From assembly GCF_013055795.1 (NCBI RefSeq), contig NZ_JABETO010000022.1:40201-102626 (forward strand): 62,426 bases of DNA. Reading direction: 5' to 3'. Below are positions 25,016 to 34,034 of this stretch, piece by piece. The notes beneath the pieces are model-generated. The model did no database searches and was not told the DNA's origin. It saw nothing but the letters and a program-made list of their open reading frames with translations. A program made the position numbers and the translations under genes. This stretch comes from Streptomyces sp. I05A-00742 (GTDB taxonomy: Bacteria; Actinomycetota; Actinomycetes; Streptomycetales; Streptomycetaceae). Every line of letters starts with the position of its first letter. The stretch's first letter is position 1.

Positions 25016-25617
25016 TCAAGCTGCTGCTCGCCGACGACGAGCACCTCATCCGCGGCGCGCTCGCCGCCCTCCTCGGCCTGGAGGACGATCTCCAGGTCGT
25101 CGCGGAGGCCGCCTCGGGGCCGGAGGCGATCGCCATGGCGCGGGCGCACCGGCCCGACGTGGCGGTGCTGGACCTGCAGATGCCGGGGGCGGACGGCGTG
25201 ACGGTGGCCACATCCCTGCGGGCCGAACTCCCCGGCTGCCGCACCATGATCGTGACCGGTCACGGGCGGCCCGGGCATCTGAAGCGGGCCCTGGAGGCGG
25301 GCGTCCGGGGGTTCGTCCCGAAGACGGTCTCGGCCCAGCGGCTCGCCGAGATCATCCGTAGCGTGCACGCGGGAAGCCGTTATGTCGACCCGGAGTTGGC
25401 GGCCGACGCGATCAGCGCGGGCGAATCGCCGCTGACCGCCCGCGAGGCCGAGCTGCTGGAGCTGGCCGAGGACGGGGCGCGGATCGCGGAGATCGCGGAG
25501 CGGGCGCGGCTGACGCCGGGGACGGTCCGCAATTACCTCTCGTCGGCGGCCGCGAAGCTGGGCGCGGAGAACCGGCATGCGGCGGCGCGCATCGCACGGG
25601 CCCAGGGTTGGCTATAG
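25012..25617 (+). CDS. Response regulator, NarL/DesR family
   Basis: A 201-residue regulator with a receiver domain (LLLADDEHLIRGAL, phospho-acceptor Asp in VAVLDLQMPG, Lys in FVPKTVS). A LuxR-type helix-turn-helix (LTAREAELLELAEDGARIAEIAE, then GTVRNYLSSAAAKLG) completes it. GTG start inside the kinase stop codon (GTGA), so translation is coupled. It is most likely phosphorylated by the adjacent kinase and controls the ABC genes. Its TAG stop (25615-25617) lies within the -10 element of the following tRNA-Gly. Confidence 0.94.
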   Translation: MIKLLLADDEHLIRGALAALLGLEDDLQVVAEAASGPEAIAMARAHRPDVAVLDLQMPGADGVTVATSLRAELPGCRTMIVTGHGRPGHLKRALEAGVRGFVPKTVSAQRLAEIIRSVHAGSRYVDPELAADAISAGESPLTAREAELLELAEDGARIAEIAERARLTPGTVRNYLSSAAAKLGAENRHAAARIARAQGWL

Positions 25618-25618
25618 T
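25613..25618 (+). promoter_or_regulatory. -10 element of tRNA-Gly(GCC) copy 2, overlapping a stop codon
   Basis: TATAGT contains the TAG stop of the response regulator gene. It is followed by the same CCCGCACCGCACGGAAGCGC leader found before copy 1. Confidence 0.5.
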
Positions 25619-25651
25619 GGAACCCGCACCGCACGGAAGCGCGGAGCGCGT

Positions 25652-25724
25652 GCGGACGTAGCTCAGTTGGTAGAGCGCAACCTTGCCAAGGTTGAGGTCG
25701 CGAGTTCGAGCCTCGTCGTCCGCT
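25652..25724 (+). tRNA. tRNA-Gly (anticodon GCC), copy 2
   Basis: Identical to the tRNA at 21735-21807, including about 30 bases of 5' leader and the CCCCGGTC stem of the terminator. The two loci form a direct repeat around the ABC transporter and two-component genes. Confidence 0.97.
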
Positions 25725-25731
25725 CAGAGGG

Positions 25732-25760
25732 AAGGCCCCGGTCCTGGTGACCGGGGCCTT
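25732..25760. terminator. Terminator after tRNA-Gly(GCC) copy 2
   Basis: AAGGCCCCGGTC pairs with GACCGGGGCCTT. It is a near copy of the terminator at 21814-21847 but without the T run. Confidence 0.85.
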
Positions 25761-25761
25761 C

Positions 25762-25821
25762 GTCGTATCCCGTGCAGTCGTATGCCGTGCGGTCGTATGC
25801 CGTGCGGTCGTATGCCGTGCG
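25762..25821. repeat. Four tandem copies of a 15-bp repeat
   Basis: GTCGTATGCCGTGCG occurs three times in exact tandem (25777-25821) after one copy with two changes (25762-25776). The array ends one base before the stop codon of the minus-strand kinase gene, so it occupies the convergent gap. Confidence 0.95.
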
Positions 25822-25822
25822 G

Positions 25823-27211
25823 TCACTCCCCGGCCGGGAAGCGGAGCCGGAAGCACGCGCCGCCGCCCGTCGCCGGCCGTTCCGCCGTGAGCTCCGCACC
25901 GTGCGCGCGGGCGATCTGCCGGGCCATGGCGAGGCCCAGCCCCGAACCGGGCAGGGCGCGGGCCTGACGTGAGCGGTAGAAGCGGTCGAAGACGTGGGGC
26001 AGGTCCTCGTCGGAGATGCCGGGTCCGTGGTCGCGGACGGTCAGGTCGAGGGCGCCCGCGGCGCGGGTCAGCCGTACTTCCACCCCGGCACCGGCCGGGC
26101 TGAACTTGGCCGCGTTGTCCAGCAGGTTGGCCAGCAGCCGGGCCAGCCGGGCGGGCACCCCCGGTACGACGGCGTCCGCCGCTCCCCCCGCCTCCAGGGT
26201 GAAGGGCGTGTCCGGCCAGTGACCGCGCGCAGCGGCCACGCACCGCTCGGTGAGCGCGTCGAGCCGTACCTGTTCGACGAGTTGCCGCGGCTCCTCGTCG
26301 CGCGCCAGCTCGATCAGATCGTTGACCAGGCCCGTCACCTCGCGCAGCTGGCGGCCCAGGGCGCCGGCCGCCCGGTCGCGCTGGGCGGGCGTGAGCCGTT
26401 CGGCGCGGGCGAGGAGTTCGGCGTTGGTGCGGAGCGCGGTGAGCGGGGTGCGCAGTTCGTGCGAGGCGTCGGCGACGAGCCGGCGCTGGGCGGCGACGGC
26501 GTCCTCCAGCTCGCCCAGCATGGTGTTGAAGCTGGTGGCGAGGCGGGTGATCTCGTCCCGGGACGCCGCCGCGCCGTCCGAGGGTGGCGGCAGCTCGATC
26601 CGGTGTGCCGGGTCGCGGGTGGCGGCGATGTGTTCGGCGGTGGCGGTGAGCCGCGTGACGGGGCGCAGCGCCGTGCGGGACGCCCCGTAGCCGAGGCCCG
26701 CCGCCAGCAGCACCCCGGCCCCGCCGACCGCCCCGAGCAGCAGACCGGCCTGTTCCACGCCCTTGTCCACGGTGTCCGAGCGGACGGCCACCTGGAGCGC
26801 CCGGCCGCGGCCCAGCGGGGTGGTGAGCATCCGCAGGGAGCGGCCGTCGCGGACGATGTCGCTGTAGTGGGCGCCGAGGGTGCCGGCGGCGACGCGGCGG
26901 GTGGCGCCGGTGACGGGCAGGACCAGGCGCCGCTGGCCGGGGGCGGCCGGGTCGGCGGGGACGACCTGGGCGCAGGCGGGCGCGGCGAGCCAGGCGCACT
27001 CGGCGTACAGGACGCCGGGGCCGGAGGTGCGGGCCTGCTGGGCGAGGAGGCCGGCCTGCTGTTTGAGCTGGAGGTCGAGCTGGTTCCTGATCTCGTAGCG
27101 GATCACCACGTACGCGGCGGCGAGCACGCCGAGGGCGACGACCGCCACGGCGGCGGAGGTGACGACCGCCAGCCGGGTGCGCAGCGGGCGGCGGGCGAGC
27201 CGGGGCCTCAT
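25823..27211 (-). CDS. Sensor histidine kinase, MprB/BaeS-like (HisKA, HAMP)
   Basis: A 462-residue kinase. A first transmembrane segment at about 15-37 is followed by an extracytoplasmic domain of roughly 130 residues containing two cysteines (YAECAWLAAPACAQV), then a second transmembrane segment and HAMP. The H-box is DASHELRTPLTALR, the N-box NLLDNAAKFSP, and the G-boxes DHGPGI and GSGLGLAMA. It starts at 27211, overlapping the regulator stop by 4 nt (ATGA). The paired extracellular cysteines may form a disulfide. The signal is unknown; MprB-like kinases usually respond to envelope stress. Confidence 0.93.
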   Translation of the reverse strand: MRPRLARRPLRTRLAVVTSAAVAVVALGVLAAAYVVIRYEIRNQLDLQLKQQAGLLAQQARTSGPGVLYAECAWLAAPACAQVVPADPAAPGQRRLVLPVTGATRRVAAGTLGAHYSDIVRDGRSLRMLTTPLGRGRALQVAVRSDTVDKGVEQAGLLLGAVGGAGVLLAAGLGYGASRTALRPVTRLTATAEHIAATRDPAHRIELPPPSDGAAASRDEITRLATSFNTMLGELEDAVAAQRRLVADASHELRTPLTALRTNAELLARAERLTPAQRDRAAGALGRQLREVTGLVNDLIELARDEEPRQLVEQVRLDALTERCVAAARGHWPDTPFTLEAGGAADAVVPGVPARLARLLANLLDNAAKFSPAGAGVEVRLTRAAGALDLTVRDHGPGISDEDLPHVFDRFYRSRQARALPGSGLGLAMARQIARAHGAELTAERPATGGGACFRLRFPAGE

Positions 27212-27927
27212 CGCTCGCCCAGCCGGTAGCCGACGCCGTGCACGGTGTGCAGGAGGCGGGGCGCGCCGCCCGCCTCCAGCTTGCGGCGCAGGTAACCGAT
27301 GTAGACGGAGAGGGAGTTGGACTCGGGGCCGAAGTCGGTTCCCCATACGTGCTGCTGGATGGTGTCGCGGGGCAGCACCTGTCCCGGGTGGCGCAGGAAC
27401 AGTTCCAGCAGGGTGAACTCGGTGCGGGTGAACTCCAGGGGGGCGTCGCCCCGGCGGCCGGTGCGGGTGTCCGGGTCGACGGTCAGGTCGGCGTACGTCA
27501 GCCCGTCGGCCGTGGCGGCGTCGTCGCCTCCGGGTGCGACGGGGGCCGCGCGGCGCAGCAGGGCGCGCAGCCGGGCCAGCAGTTCGTCGAGGGCGAACGG
27601 TTTGACGAGGTAGTCGTCGGCTCCGGCGTCGAGGCCCGCGACCCGGTCGGAGACGGCGTCGCGGGCGGTGAGCACGAGGATCGGGGTGCGGTCGCCGAGG
27701 TCGCGCAGCCGACGGCAGACGGCGAGGCCGTCGAGGACGGGCATGGCGAGGTCGAGGACGATCGCGGCGGGCGGGGCGGCGGCCACGGCCGAGAGGGCTT
27801 CGAGCCCGTCGGCGGCGGAGCGGACCTCGTAGCCCTCGACGGCGAGGCCGTCGACGACGGCGGCCCGGACGTCGGGGTCGTCGTCGACGACGAGGACGCC
27901 GGGGAAGGCGGTGGCGGGGACGGGCAT
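27208..27927 (-). CDS. Response regulator, OmpR family
   Basis: A 239-residue regulator with a receiver domain (VLVVDDDPDVRAAVV, phospho-Asp in IVLDLAMPVLDG, Lys in YLVKPF). A winged-helix C-terminal domain (FTRTEFTLLELFLRHPGQVL, SVYIGYLRRKL, TVHGVGYRL) follows. I use the ATG at 27925-27927 (MPVPATAF); the longer reading adds sequence without the expected conservation. It is coupled to the kinase gene by a 4-nt overlap. Its own promoter would lie between it and purC. Confidence 0.94.
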   Translation of the reverse strand: MPVPATAFPGVLVVDDDPDVRAAVVDGLAVEGYEVRSAADGLEALSAVAAAPPAAIVLDLAMPVLDGLAVCRRLRDLGDRTPILVLTARDAVSDRVAGLDAGADDYLVKPFALDELLARLRALLRRAAPVAPGGDDAATADGLTYADLTVDPDTRTGRRGDAPLEFTRTEFTLLELFLRHPGQVLPRDTIQQHVWGTDFGPESNSLSVYIGYLRRKLEAGGAPRLLHTVHGVGYRLGER

Positions 27928-28030
27928 GGTGTCCCACTGTGGCAGAGGGAGTCTGAGAAGGCTCTTAGGTACGGCTCCCGGGCCCCCGCGGTCTCTCAAG
28001 CGTGCGGCAACCGGCCCCCGCCCGCCCCCG

Positions 28031-28927
28031 TCACGTCCAGCGCGTCAGCGTCAGCCGCTCGTAGGCCTCCACGTACCGGGCCCGGGTCTGCTCGACGATG
28101 TCCTCCGGCAGCGGGGGCGGCGGCAGTTCGCCGTGCCGGTCCCAGCCGGAGGCGTCCAGCCAGTCGCGGATGAACTGCTTGTCGAAGGACGGCTGCGCAC
28201 GGCCGGGCTGCCACTGGTCGGCGGGCCAGAAGCGGGAGGAGTCCGGGGTCAGGACCTCGTCCGCGAGGATCAGTTCGCCGTCCTCCGCCCGTCCGAACTC
28301 GAACTTGGTGTCGGCCAGGACGATGCCCCGGTCCCGGGCGACGCCGCGGGCCCGGTCGTAGACGGCGAGGGTGATCTGGCGGAGCTCGGCGGCCGTCTCG
28401 GCGCCGGTGCGCCGGGCGACCTCCTCGTAGGAGACGTTCTCGTCGTGGTCGCCGACGTCCGCCTTCGTCGCGGGGGTGAAGATCGGCGAGGGCAGCTCGG
28501 AGCCGTCGGACAGGCCTTCGGGGAGGGCGAGGCCGCAGACGGTGCGGGTCTGCTCGTACTCCCGCAGGCCGGAGCCGGTGAGGTAGCCGCGGGCCACGCA
28601 CTCGACCGGCAGCATGTCCAGGGAGCGGCAGACGAGGGTCCGGCCCTCCCAGTCGGCGGGGGCGCCGGGCGGCAGCTCGGTGGAGAGGACGTGGTGCGGG
28701 ACGAGGTCGGTGAGCCGGTCGAACCACCACAGGGAGAGCTGGGTGAGGATGCGGCCCTTGTCGGGGATCTCGCTGGACAGCACCCAGTCGTGGGCGGACA
28801 TGCGGTCGCTGGCGACCATCACCAGCCGGCCGTCCCCGTCGCGGTAGAGGTCGCGCACCTTGCCGGTGTGCAGATGCACAAGGCCCGGCACCTCGACCGG
28901 TTCGGGCTTCTCGACGAATCCGGACAC
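28031..28927 (-). CDS. purC: Phosphoribosylaminoimidazole-succinocarboxamide synthase (SAICAR synthetase)
   Basis: A 298-residue PurC, which couples CAIR and aspartate with ATP. Diagnostic segments are HTGKVRDLY, MVASDRMSAHDWVL, VECVARGYLTGSG, LADTKFEFG and DEVLTPDSSRFW. The GTG start at 28927 has a CCAGGAGGACG ribosome-binding site. It is in the same orientation as the other pur genes, but two unrelated genes separate it from purD, so it probably has its own promoter or is cotranscribed with 28996-30426. Confidence 0.97.
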   Translation of the reverse strand: MSGFVEKPEPVEVPGLVHLHTGKVRDLYRDGDGRLVMVASDRMSAHDWVLSSEIPDKGRILTQLSLWWFDRLTDLVPHHVLSTELPPGAPADWEGRTLVCRSLDMLPVECVARGYLTGSGLREYEQTRTVCGLALPEGLSDGSELPSPIFTPATKADVGDHDENVSYEEVARRTGAETAAELRQITLAVYDRARGVARDRGIVLADTKFEFGRAEDGELILADEVLTPDSSRFWPADQWQPGRAQPSFDKQFIRDWLDASGWDRHGELPPPPLPEDIVEQTRARYVEAYERLTLTRWT

Positions 28928-28995
28928 GCGTCCTCCTGGTGGTTTGTCCAAACGCCTCGATTCTGCCGTATGCGCCTTCCCGGCCGTCGCGAGGG

Positions 28996-30426
28996 TCAGG
29001 CCCGTTTGCAGATGTGGTCGAGGAGGTTGGCGGTGGCGCGCTGGATCCGGGAGTCCGTGTGGCCGGGCCGGTCCAGGGCCGGGGCCCAGGCGGAGGTGCC
29101 GGAGGCGAAGACCAGGGCGCCGCCGGGGGCCCGGTACAGGGACGTCTCCTGGTGGCGTCTGACGCCCTTGGCGTCGCGGTACGGGGAGTGGGCGAGCAGG
29201 ATCCGCTCGGTGTGCGGGGGCAGGGCGGTGCGCGGGTGGTAGCGGTCGGCGTCGCCCGCGACCAGGCCGGGCAGCTCGTCGCCCTCGGCCGCGCCGGTGG
29301 ACTCCCACAGCCAGTGGTCGGTGTTGCGGACGACCAGGGGGGCCGGGCGGGGGACGCGGCCGGCGTGCTGGATGCCCAGCAGCTGCTGCTCGGGGGCCGT
29401 GTCGCGCCAGTGGGCGGCGCGGCTCCCGTTCCGGTGTCTTCGGCAGATCAGCAGCCGGTCGGGGCCTGCCGGGGAGGGGGCGGTCTCGATCTGCCGGCCC
29501 AGGGCCGCGGCGCCCAGGAAGACCAGCGAGGTGCCGCCGTCGCGGGCGGCCTCGACGGCGCGGCGCATGGGGGCGGACCAGTACGCGTCGGGGCCGGGGA
29601 AGACCAGGCCGCGGTAGCGGGACGGGTCGACGCGGCCGGCGTGCAGGTCCGTGGCGTGGGCGTAGGCGAGGTCGTAGCCGTAGCGCTCGGCCCAGCGGAT
29701 GACGTCGTAGGCGTGGCCCACGTCGGGCGGCAGGCCGGTGCCCGCGTACGGGCGGTCGGCGCAGACGGTGACGGCCGCGGCCTCCTCCGGGAGCAGGCGG
29801 CCGTGCTCGTCCCAGGCGTGCCGCAGGCCGGCGCCGGTGCGGCCGTCCTCGGGGTAGACGTTGTGCGCCTGCCAGGTGAGGTCCGGCAGGACGAGCAGCA
29901 GGTCGGCGGGGACGGCGTCGCGGACGGTGAAGGGAACGTGGGACCGTCGGCCGTCGGCGGTGGTCAGGACGGCGACGTAGGCGCCGGGGGGCCAGTGCGG
30001 CGGGACGGCGAGCCGCCAGGACAGCCACCAGTGGTGGCAGGAGACGGCGCGGTCCGCGACCAGCGGCGGGGGCTGGACCATGCCGGCCAGCCGGGGGCTG
30101 GTGGCCATCCTGGCGGCGCCGTGGCCCGCGTAGTGGCCGATGCGGTGGACGTCGACGGTGAAGGGCTGCGGCGGCTCCACGGTGACGCGGAAGTCCACGG
30201 ACTCGCCGGGGGCGACGGCGGTGTCGGAGGTGAAGCCCCTGACGGTCCGGTGGACGTCGTCGGCGGTGGCGTACCAGGCCGGTGCCGTGCGGGGGGCGGA
30301 CTGGTCGGCCAGCCAGGCGAGCGGGGGTGCGGTGAAGGGGTCCGTCGCGGCGCGTGCCAGCGCGGCGGATTCCCAGGTGCGAACGCCGGGGCGGCCCGCG
30401 GCGGACGTCTCCCTCCCCTGACTCAC
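28996..30426 (-). CDS. N,N-dimethylformamidase beta-subunit-like domain protein
   Basis: A 476-residue protein. The first 170 residues look like a beta-sandwich with aromatic-rich strands. The rest matches the C-terminal domain family of N,N-dimethylformamidase large subunits: LTWQAHNVYPEDG, then GYDLAYAHATDLHAG, RGLVFPGPDAYWSAPMRRAVEAARDGG and LVFLGAAALG. That domain has a class I glutamine-amidotransferase-like fold. No signal peptide is visible. GTG start at 30426. Actual formamidase activity is not implied; the fold is also found in many uncharacterised proteins. It lies 68 bp upstream of purC and 18 bp downstream of the M48-like gene, so the three may form one transcript. Confidence 0.8.
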   Translation of the reverse strand: MSQGRETSAAGRPGVRTWESAALARAATDPFTAPPLAWLADQSAPRTAPAWYATADDVHRTVRGFTSDTAVAPGESVDFRVTVEPPQPFTVDVHRIGHYAGHGAARMATSPRLAGMVQPPPLVADRAVSCHHWWLSWRLAVPPHWPPGAYVAVLTTADGRRSHVPFTVRDAVPADLLLVLPDLTWQAHNVYPEDGRTGAGLRHAWDEHGRLLPEEAAAVTVCADRPYAGTGLPPDVGHAYDVIRWAERYGYDLAYAHATDLHAGRVDPSRYRGLVFPGPDAYWSAPMRRAVEAARDGGTSLVFLGAAALGRQIETAPSPAGPDRLLICRRHRNGSRAAHWRDTAPEQQLLGIQHAGRVPRPAPLVVRNTDHWLWESTGAAEGDELPGLVAGDADRYHPRTALPPHTERILLAHSPYRDAKGVRRHQETSLYRAPGGALVFASGTSAWAPALDRPGHTDSRIQRATANLLDHICKRA

Positions 30427-30444
30427 TCCCCCACCCCGTCCCGG

Positions 30445-32139
30445 TCAGCCCAGCCGGACGGGCTTCTCGGGGCGTACCCCGACCTCGCCCAGCCAGGCCC
30501 GCAGGGGCTCCCCGTCGCCGTCCTCGATCAGGCAGAGCACGGTGCGGGCCAGGTCGGCGCGGCGGGCCCCGCCGACGAGGAGGGACGGGCCGTCCAGCCA
30601 GTCGAGGCCGGGCACGGCGCCCGCGGTGTCCACGGCGGCGCAGCAGATCATGGCCGTCACATGGTCGGTGAGCAGCTCCCGGCCGCTGCGCGGGGGCTGG
30701 AGCGGGAACAGCGGGGCGAGGCCGTCGAGCCCGGGGTCGCAGACCGCCTCACCGGCCCGGGGGGACCGGGCGCCGTCGGCGCCGGTCTCGCGGGCGATCT
30801 CGGCGCTGAGCCGCAGGCCCAGCCGCTCGCCGACGCCCGGGCCCGTGGGGCCGGTGAGGCGGTCGAGGACGCGGGCCACGGTGGGCGGTACGGGCGTGGT
30901 GTCCCGGACCGGGAGGGCGGGGCCGCCGGCGGGGGCGCGGGCGGTGAGGTCGTCGAGGACGTCCTCCAGGAGGTCCAGGACCCGGTGCAGCCGGGCGGCC
31001 TCGACCCGCCACTTCCGGTCCACGACCTCCTCGGGGTACTGGCTCCAGCTGACCGGGGACCAGTCGGGGCCCGGCTCCGGGGGGCCGCCGTGGAACAGCC
31101 GGGCGGCCAGCAGGGAGGCGGCCTCGTCGACGACGCCCGGCTCCTCCAGGAGGTCGCAGGCGGGCCGCTCGCCCAGGCGGGAGGCGAAGCCTTCCGCCAG
31201 CCGGTCGCGGCGGGAGAGCTCGGTCAGCGCCGAGACGACGCCCGCGTCGAGCCGCGAGGGCCAGCGGCCCATCCGCCAGGCGGGCAGGGCGACCCGGTTG
31301 AGCAGCCGGTCCCAGCCCGCGTAGGCCAGGCCGACCTGTTCCTGGGCGACGACCCGCAGGCCGTAGTCCACGGTCTGGGCCCGCTCGGAGGCGGCCGCCG
31401 CGACCCCGCGCTCCATCTCCGCGGCGTGCTCGCGGCACGAGCGCAGCAGGACCCGGGCCGTCCAGCCGACGAAGGCCAGCAGGGGCCGCCCGGCGGCGAC
31501 CGCCACGGCCGCGTCCAGGCCGCGGACGAAGCGGCGCGCCGCCGCTATGTCCGGGTGGGCGGACGGGCCGGTGCCCGCCACCACGGGGGCCAGCAGGGCG
31601 CGCAGCTCGGCGACGCGCATCCACCACAGGAACGGCGAGCCGATCACCAGCACCGGCGCGGCGGCGGTCCTGCGGCGCAGCAGTTGCCCCGGCCCCGGGC
31701 CGCCCGCCGAGGGCTTCGGGGCGGTGCGGTGGGCCGGGTGGGTGCGGTCCTCCAGCCAGCTGTCGCAGTCCGGGGTGAGGGCTATGGCCGAGGGGGCCGG
31801 GACGTCCATGCGGTCCGCCAGGTCGCGGACCAGCCGGTAGAGGTCCGGAGCCGTCTCCTCCGGGATGGGCACCGTGGGGCTGAGGGCCGGCCTCGCCCGG
31901 ATCACCACCGCCGCGACGACCGCCGCCAGGGCCAGCGCGGCCAGCGCCGCCGCCGTCACGGCGGGGCGGGCCGCCGCCCCGACGCTGCCGTCCGGGATCC
32001 GGCCCATGAGCGTGCCGGCCAGCAGCACCACGGCCGCGGCCGCCGGCAGCAGGGCGACGGCCAGCGCGGTGCTGCGGACGCGCAGGACCGCCAGGGCCCG
32101 GAGGCGCGCGGCGTGCGCGCCGGCTTCCGTACCTGCCAC
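30445..32139 (-). CDS. Membrane protein related to M48 peptidases but lacking the zinc motif
   Basis: A 564-residue protein with two transmembrane segments (about 22-45 and 58-80). The cytosolic region recalls M48/HtpX-like peptidases: DLYRLVRDLADRMDVPAP, AIALTPDCDSWLE, then VLVIGSPFLWWMRVAELRALLAPVVAG. Where M48 enzymes have HExxH (after ELxAVLA) this one has PVVAG at 185-189, so no zinc site is present. I infer a catalytically dead relative, perhaps a scaffold or binding protein. The start (GTG, 32139) is chosen for the nearby GGGGGTGAT; it could be up to 33 codons earlier. It is linked to the dimethylformamidase-like gene and purC. Confidence 0.68.
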   Translation of the reverse strand: MAGTEAGAHAARLRALAVLRVRSTALAVALLPAAAAVVLLAGTLMGRIPDGSVGAAARPAVTAAALAALALAAVVAAVVIRARPALSPTVPIPEETAPDLYRLVRDLADRMDVPAPSAIALTPDCDSWLEDRTHPAHRTAPKPSAGGPGPGQLLRRRTAAAPVLVIGSPFLWWMRVAELRALLAPVVAGTGPSAHPDIAAARRFVRGLDAAVAVAAGRPLLAFVGWTARVLLRSCREHAAEMERGVAAAASERAQTVDYGLRVVAQEQVGLAYAGWDRLLNRVALPAWRMGRWPSRLDAGVVSALTELSRRDRLAEGFASRLGERPACDLLEEPGVVDEAASLLAARLFHGGPPEPGPDWSPVSWSQYPEEVVDRKWRVEAARLHRVLDLLEDVLDDLTARAPAGGPALPVRDTTPVPPTVARVLDRLTGPTGPGVGERLGLRLSAEIARETGADGARSPRAGEAVCDPGLDGLAPLFPLQPPRSGRELLTDHVTAMICCAAVDTAGAVPGLDWLDGPSLLVGGARRADLARTVLCLIEDGDGEPLRAWLGEVGVRPEKPVRLG

Positions 32140-32515
32140 GAGACCGATCACCCCCAGTTGCCTGTAGTGCTCTGTCTGCCGGCGGTCCGACGGGACCTGC
32201 CTACCACCCCACTGTGGCACCGGCCTCTGACATCGCAATGCCGGTGGGCCAGTTGCCGGAATGTGCGGCAGTCGGCCTGCGCGGCACCCTAGTTGGGCGT
32301 GGGGCGTTCGTCAGCCGGTTGGCGTATCGGTCACTCGATGGAATGGCCTTGCCCAAAGGTGCGGGCTGGGGGCCGCTTCGCGGTGGGGTGCCCCGGTCCC
32401 TCCCTTTCACCGTTTCCCGGGGCTCCGCCCCGGACCCCGTGAAAGCGGCTTCGCCGCTTGTCCTCAAACGCCGGACGGGCTGAGACAGCCCGCCGCGCGC
32501 AGCGCGGCTCAGGGG
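32140..32515. other. Intergenic region with a dispersed repeat
   Basis: About 375 bp upstream of the M48-like gene and downstream of purD. The purD-proximal half is the dispersed GC-rich repeat described at 32387-32484. The rest probably holds the promoter for the M48-like gene. No gene is visible. Confidence 0.5.
32387..32484 (+). repeat. Dispersed intergenic repeat, copy A
   Basis: The stretch contains CCCGGTCCCTCCCTTTCACC, then TTTCCCGGGGCTCCGCCCC, a short stem GCGGCTTCGCCGC and TCCTCAAACGCCGGACGG. The reverse complement matches 45268-45343 closely. I recall similar sequences after many streptomycete genes. Several nested stems make it a likely transcription terminator or RNA-processing element downstream of purD. 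Confidence 0.75.
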
Positions 32516-33757
<1,242 letters not shown>

Positions 33758-33955
33758 GGGTGTCACCCTATTGCCTCGCGGAACGATCAGTGCCGTGCGT
33801 CCCGGCTCCCCCACGTCTCCCGTCGGGCCTCGTCAGAACGTTTCGCCGCACCCGCCCCGTCACGTCCACACAGGCCACCCACTCTTTCGGGTGAGGGGGA
33901 TATCGCCCCCTATACCCGATTCCCTGGCACTTACGGGCGGCAAAGGAGCGATCCG

Positions 33956-33997
33956 GTGCACAAGGCCAACCGTTCGGCGGTAGGAAAGAGCCGGTGA
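33956..33997 (+). CDS. Possible 13-residue leader peptide upstream of the SLATT-type gene
   Basis: A GTG with a strong AAAGGAG site 6 nt upstream opens a 13-codon frame (VHKANRSAVGKSR) that ends 37 bp before the GTG of the downstream gene. It is basic and hydrophilic. The excellent ribosome-binding site is the only reason to list it. It could be a translated leader controlling the next gene, or chance. Confidence 0.3.
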   Translation: MHKANRSAVGKSR

Positions 33998-34034
33998 CAG
34001 GGGTAAGCAGCAGCGGCGAAGAGGGAGTGCAGGG

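Noticed and set aside
21735..25724. Integrative element using tRNA-Gly as attachment site
   Set aside because: The direct tRNA repeats resemble attL/attR, but there is no integrase, excisionase or mobility gene between them; I kept only the weaker duplication hypothesis.
28939..32292. Long plus-strand frame opposite the dimethylformamidase-like and M48-like genes
   Set aside because: Low-complexity Gly/Ala/Arg translation, crosses two real genes and has no ribosome-binding site.
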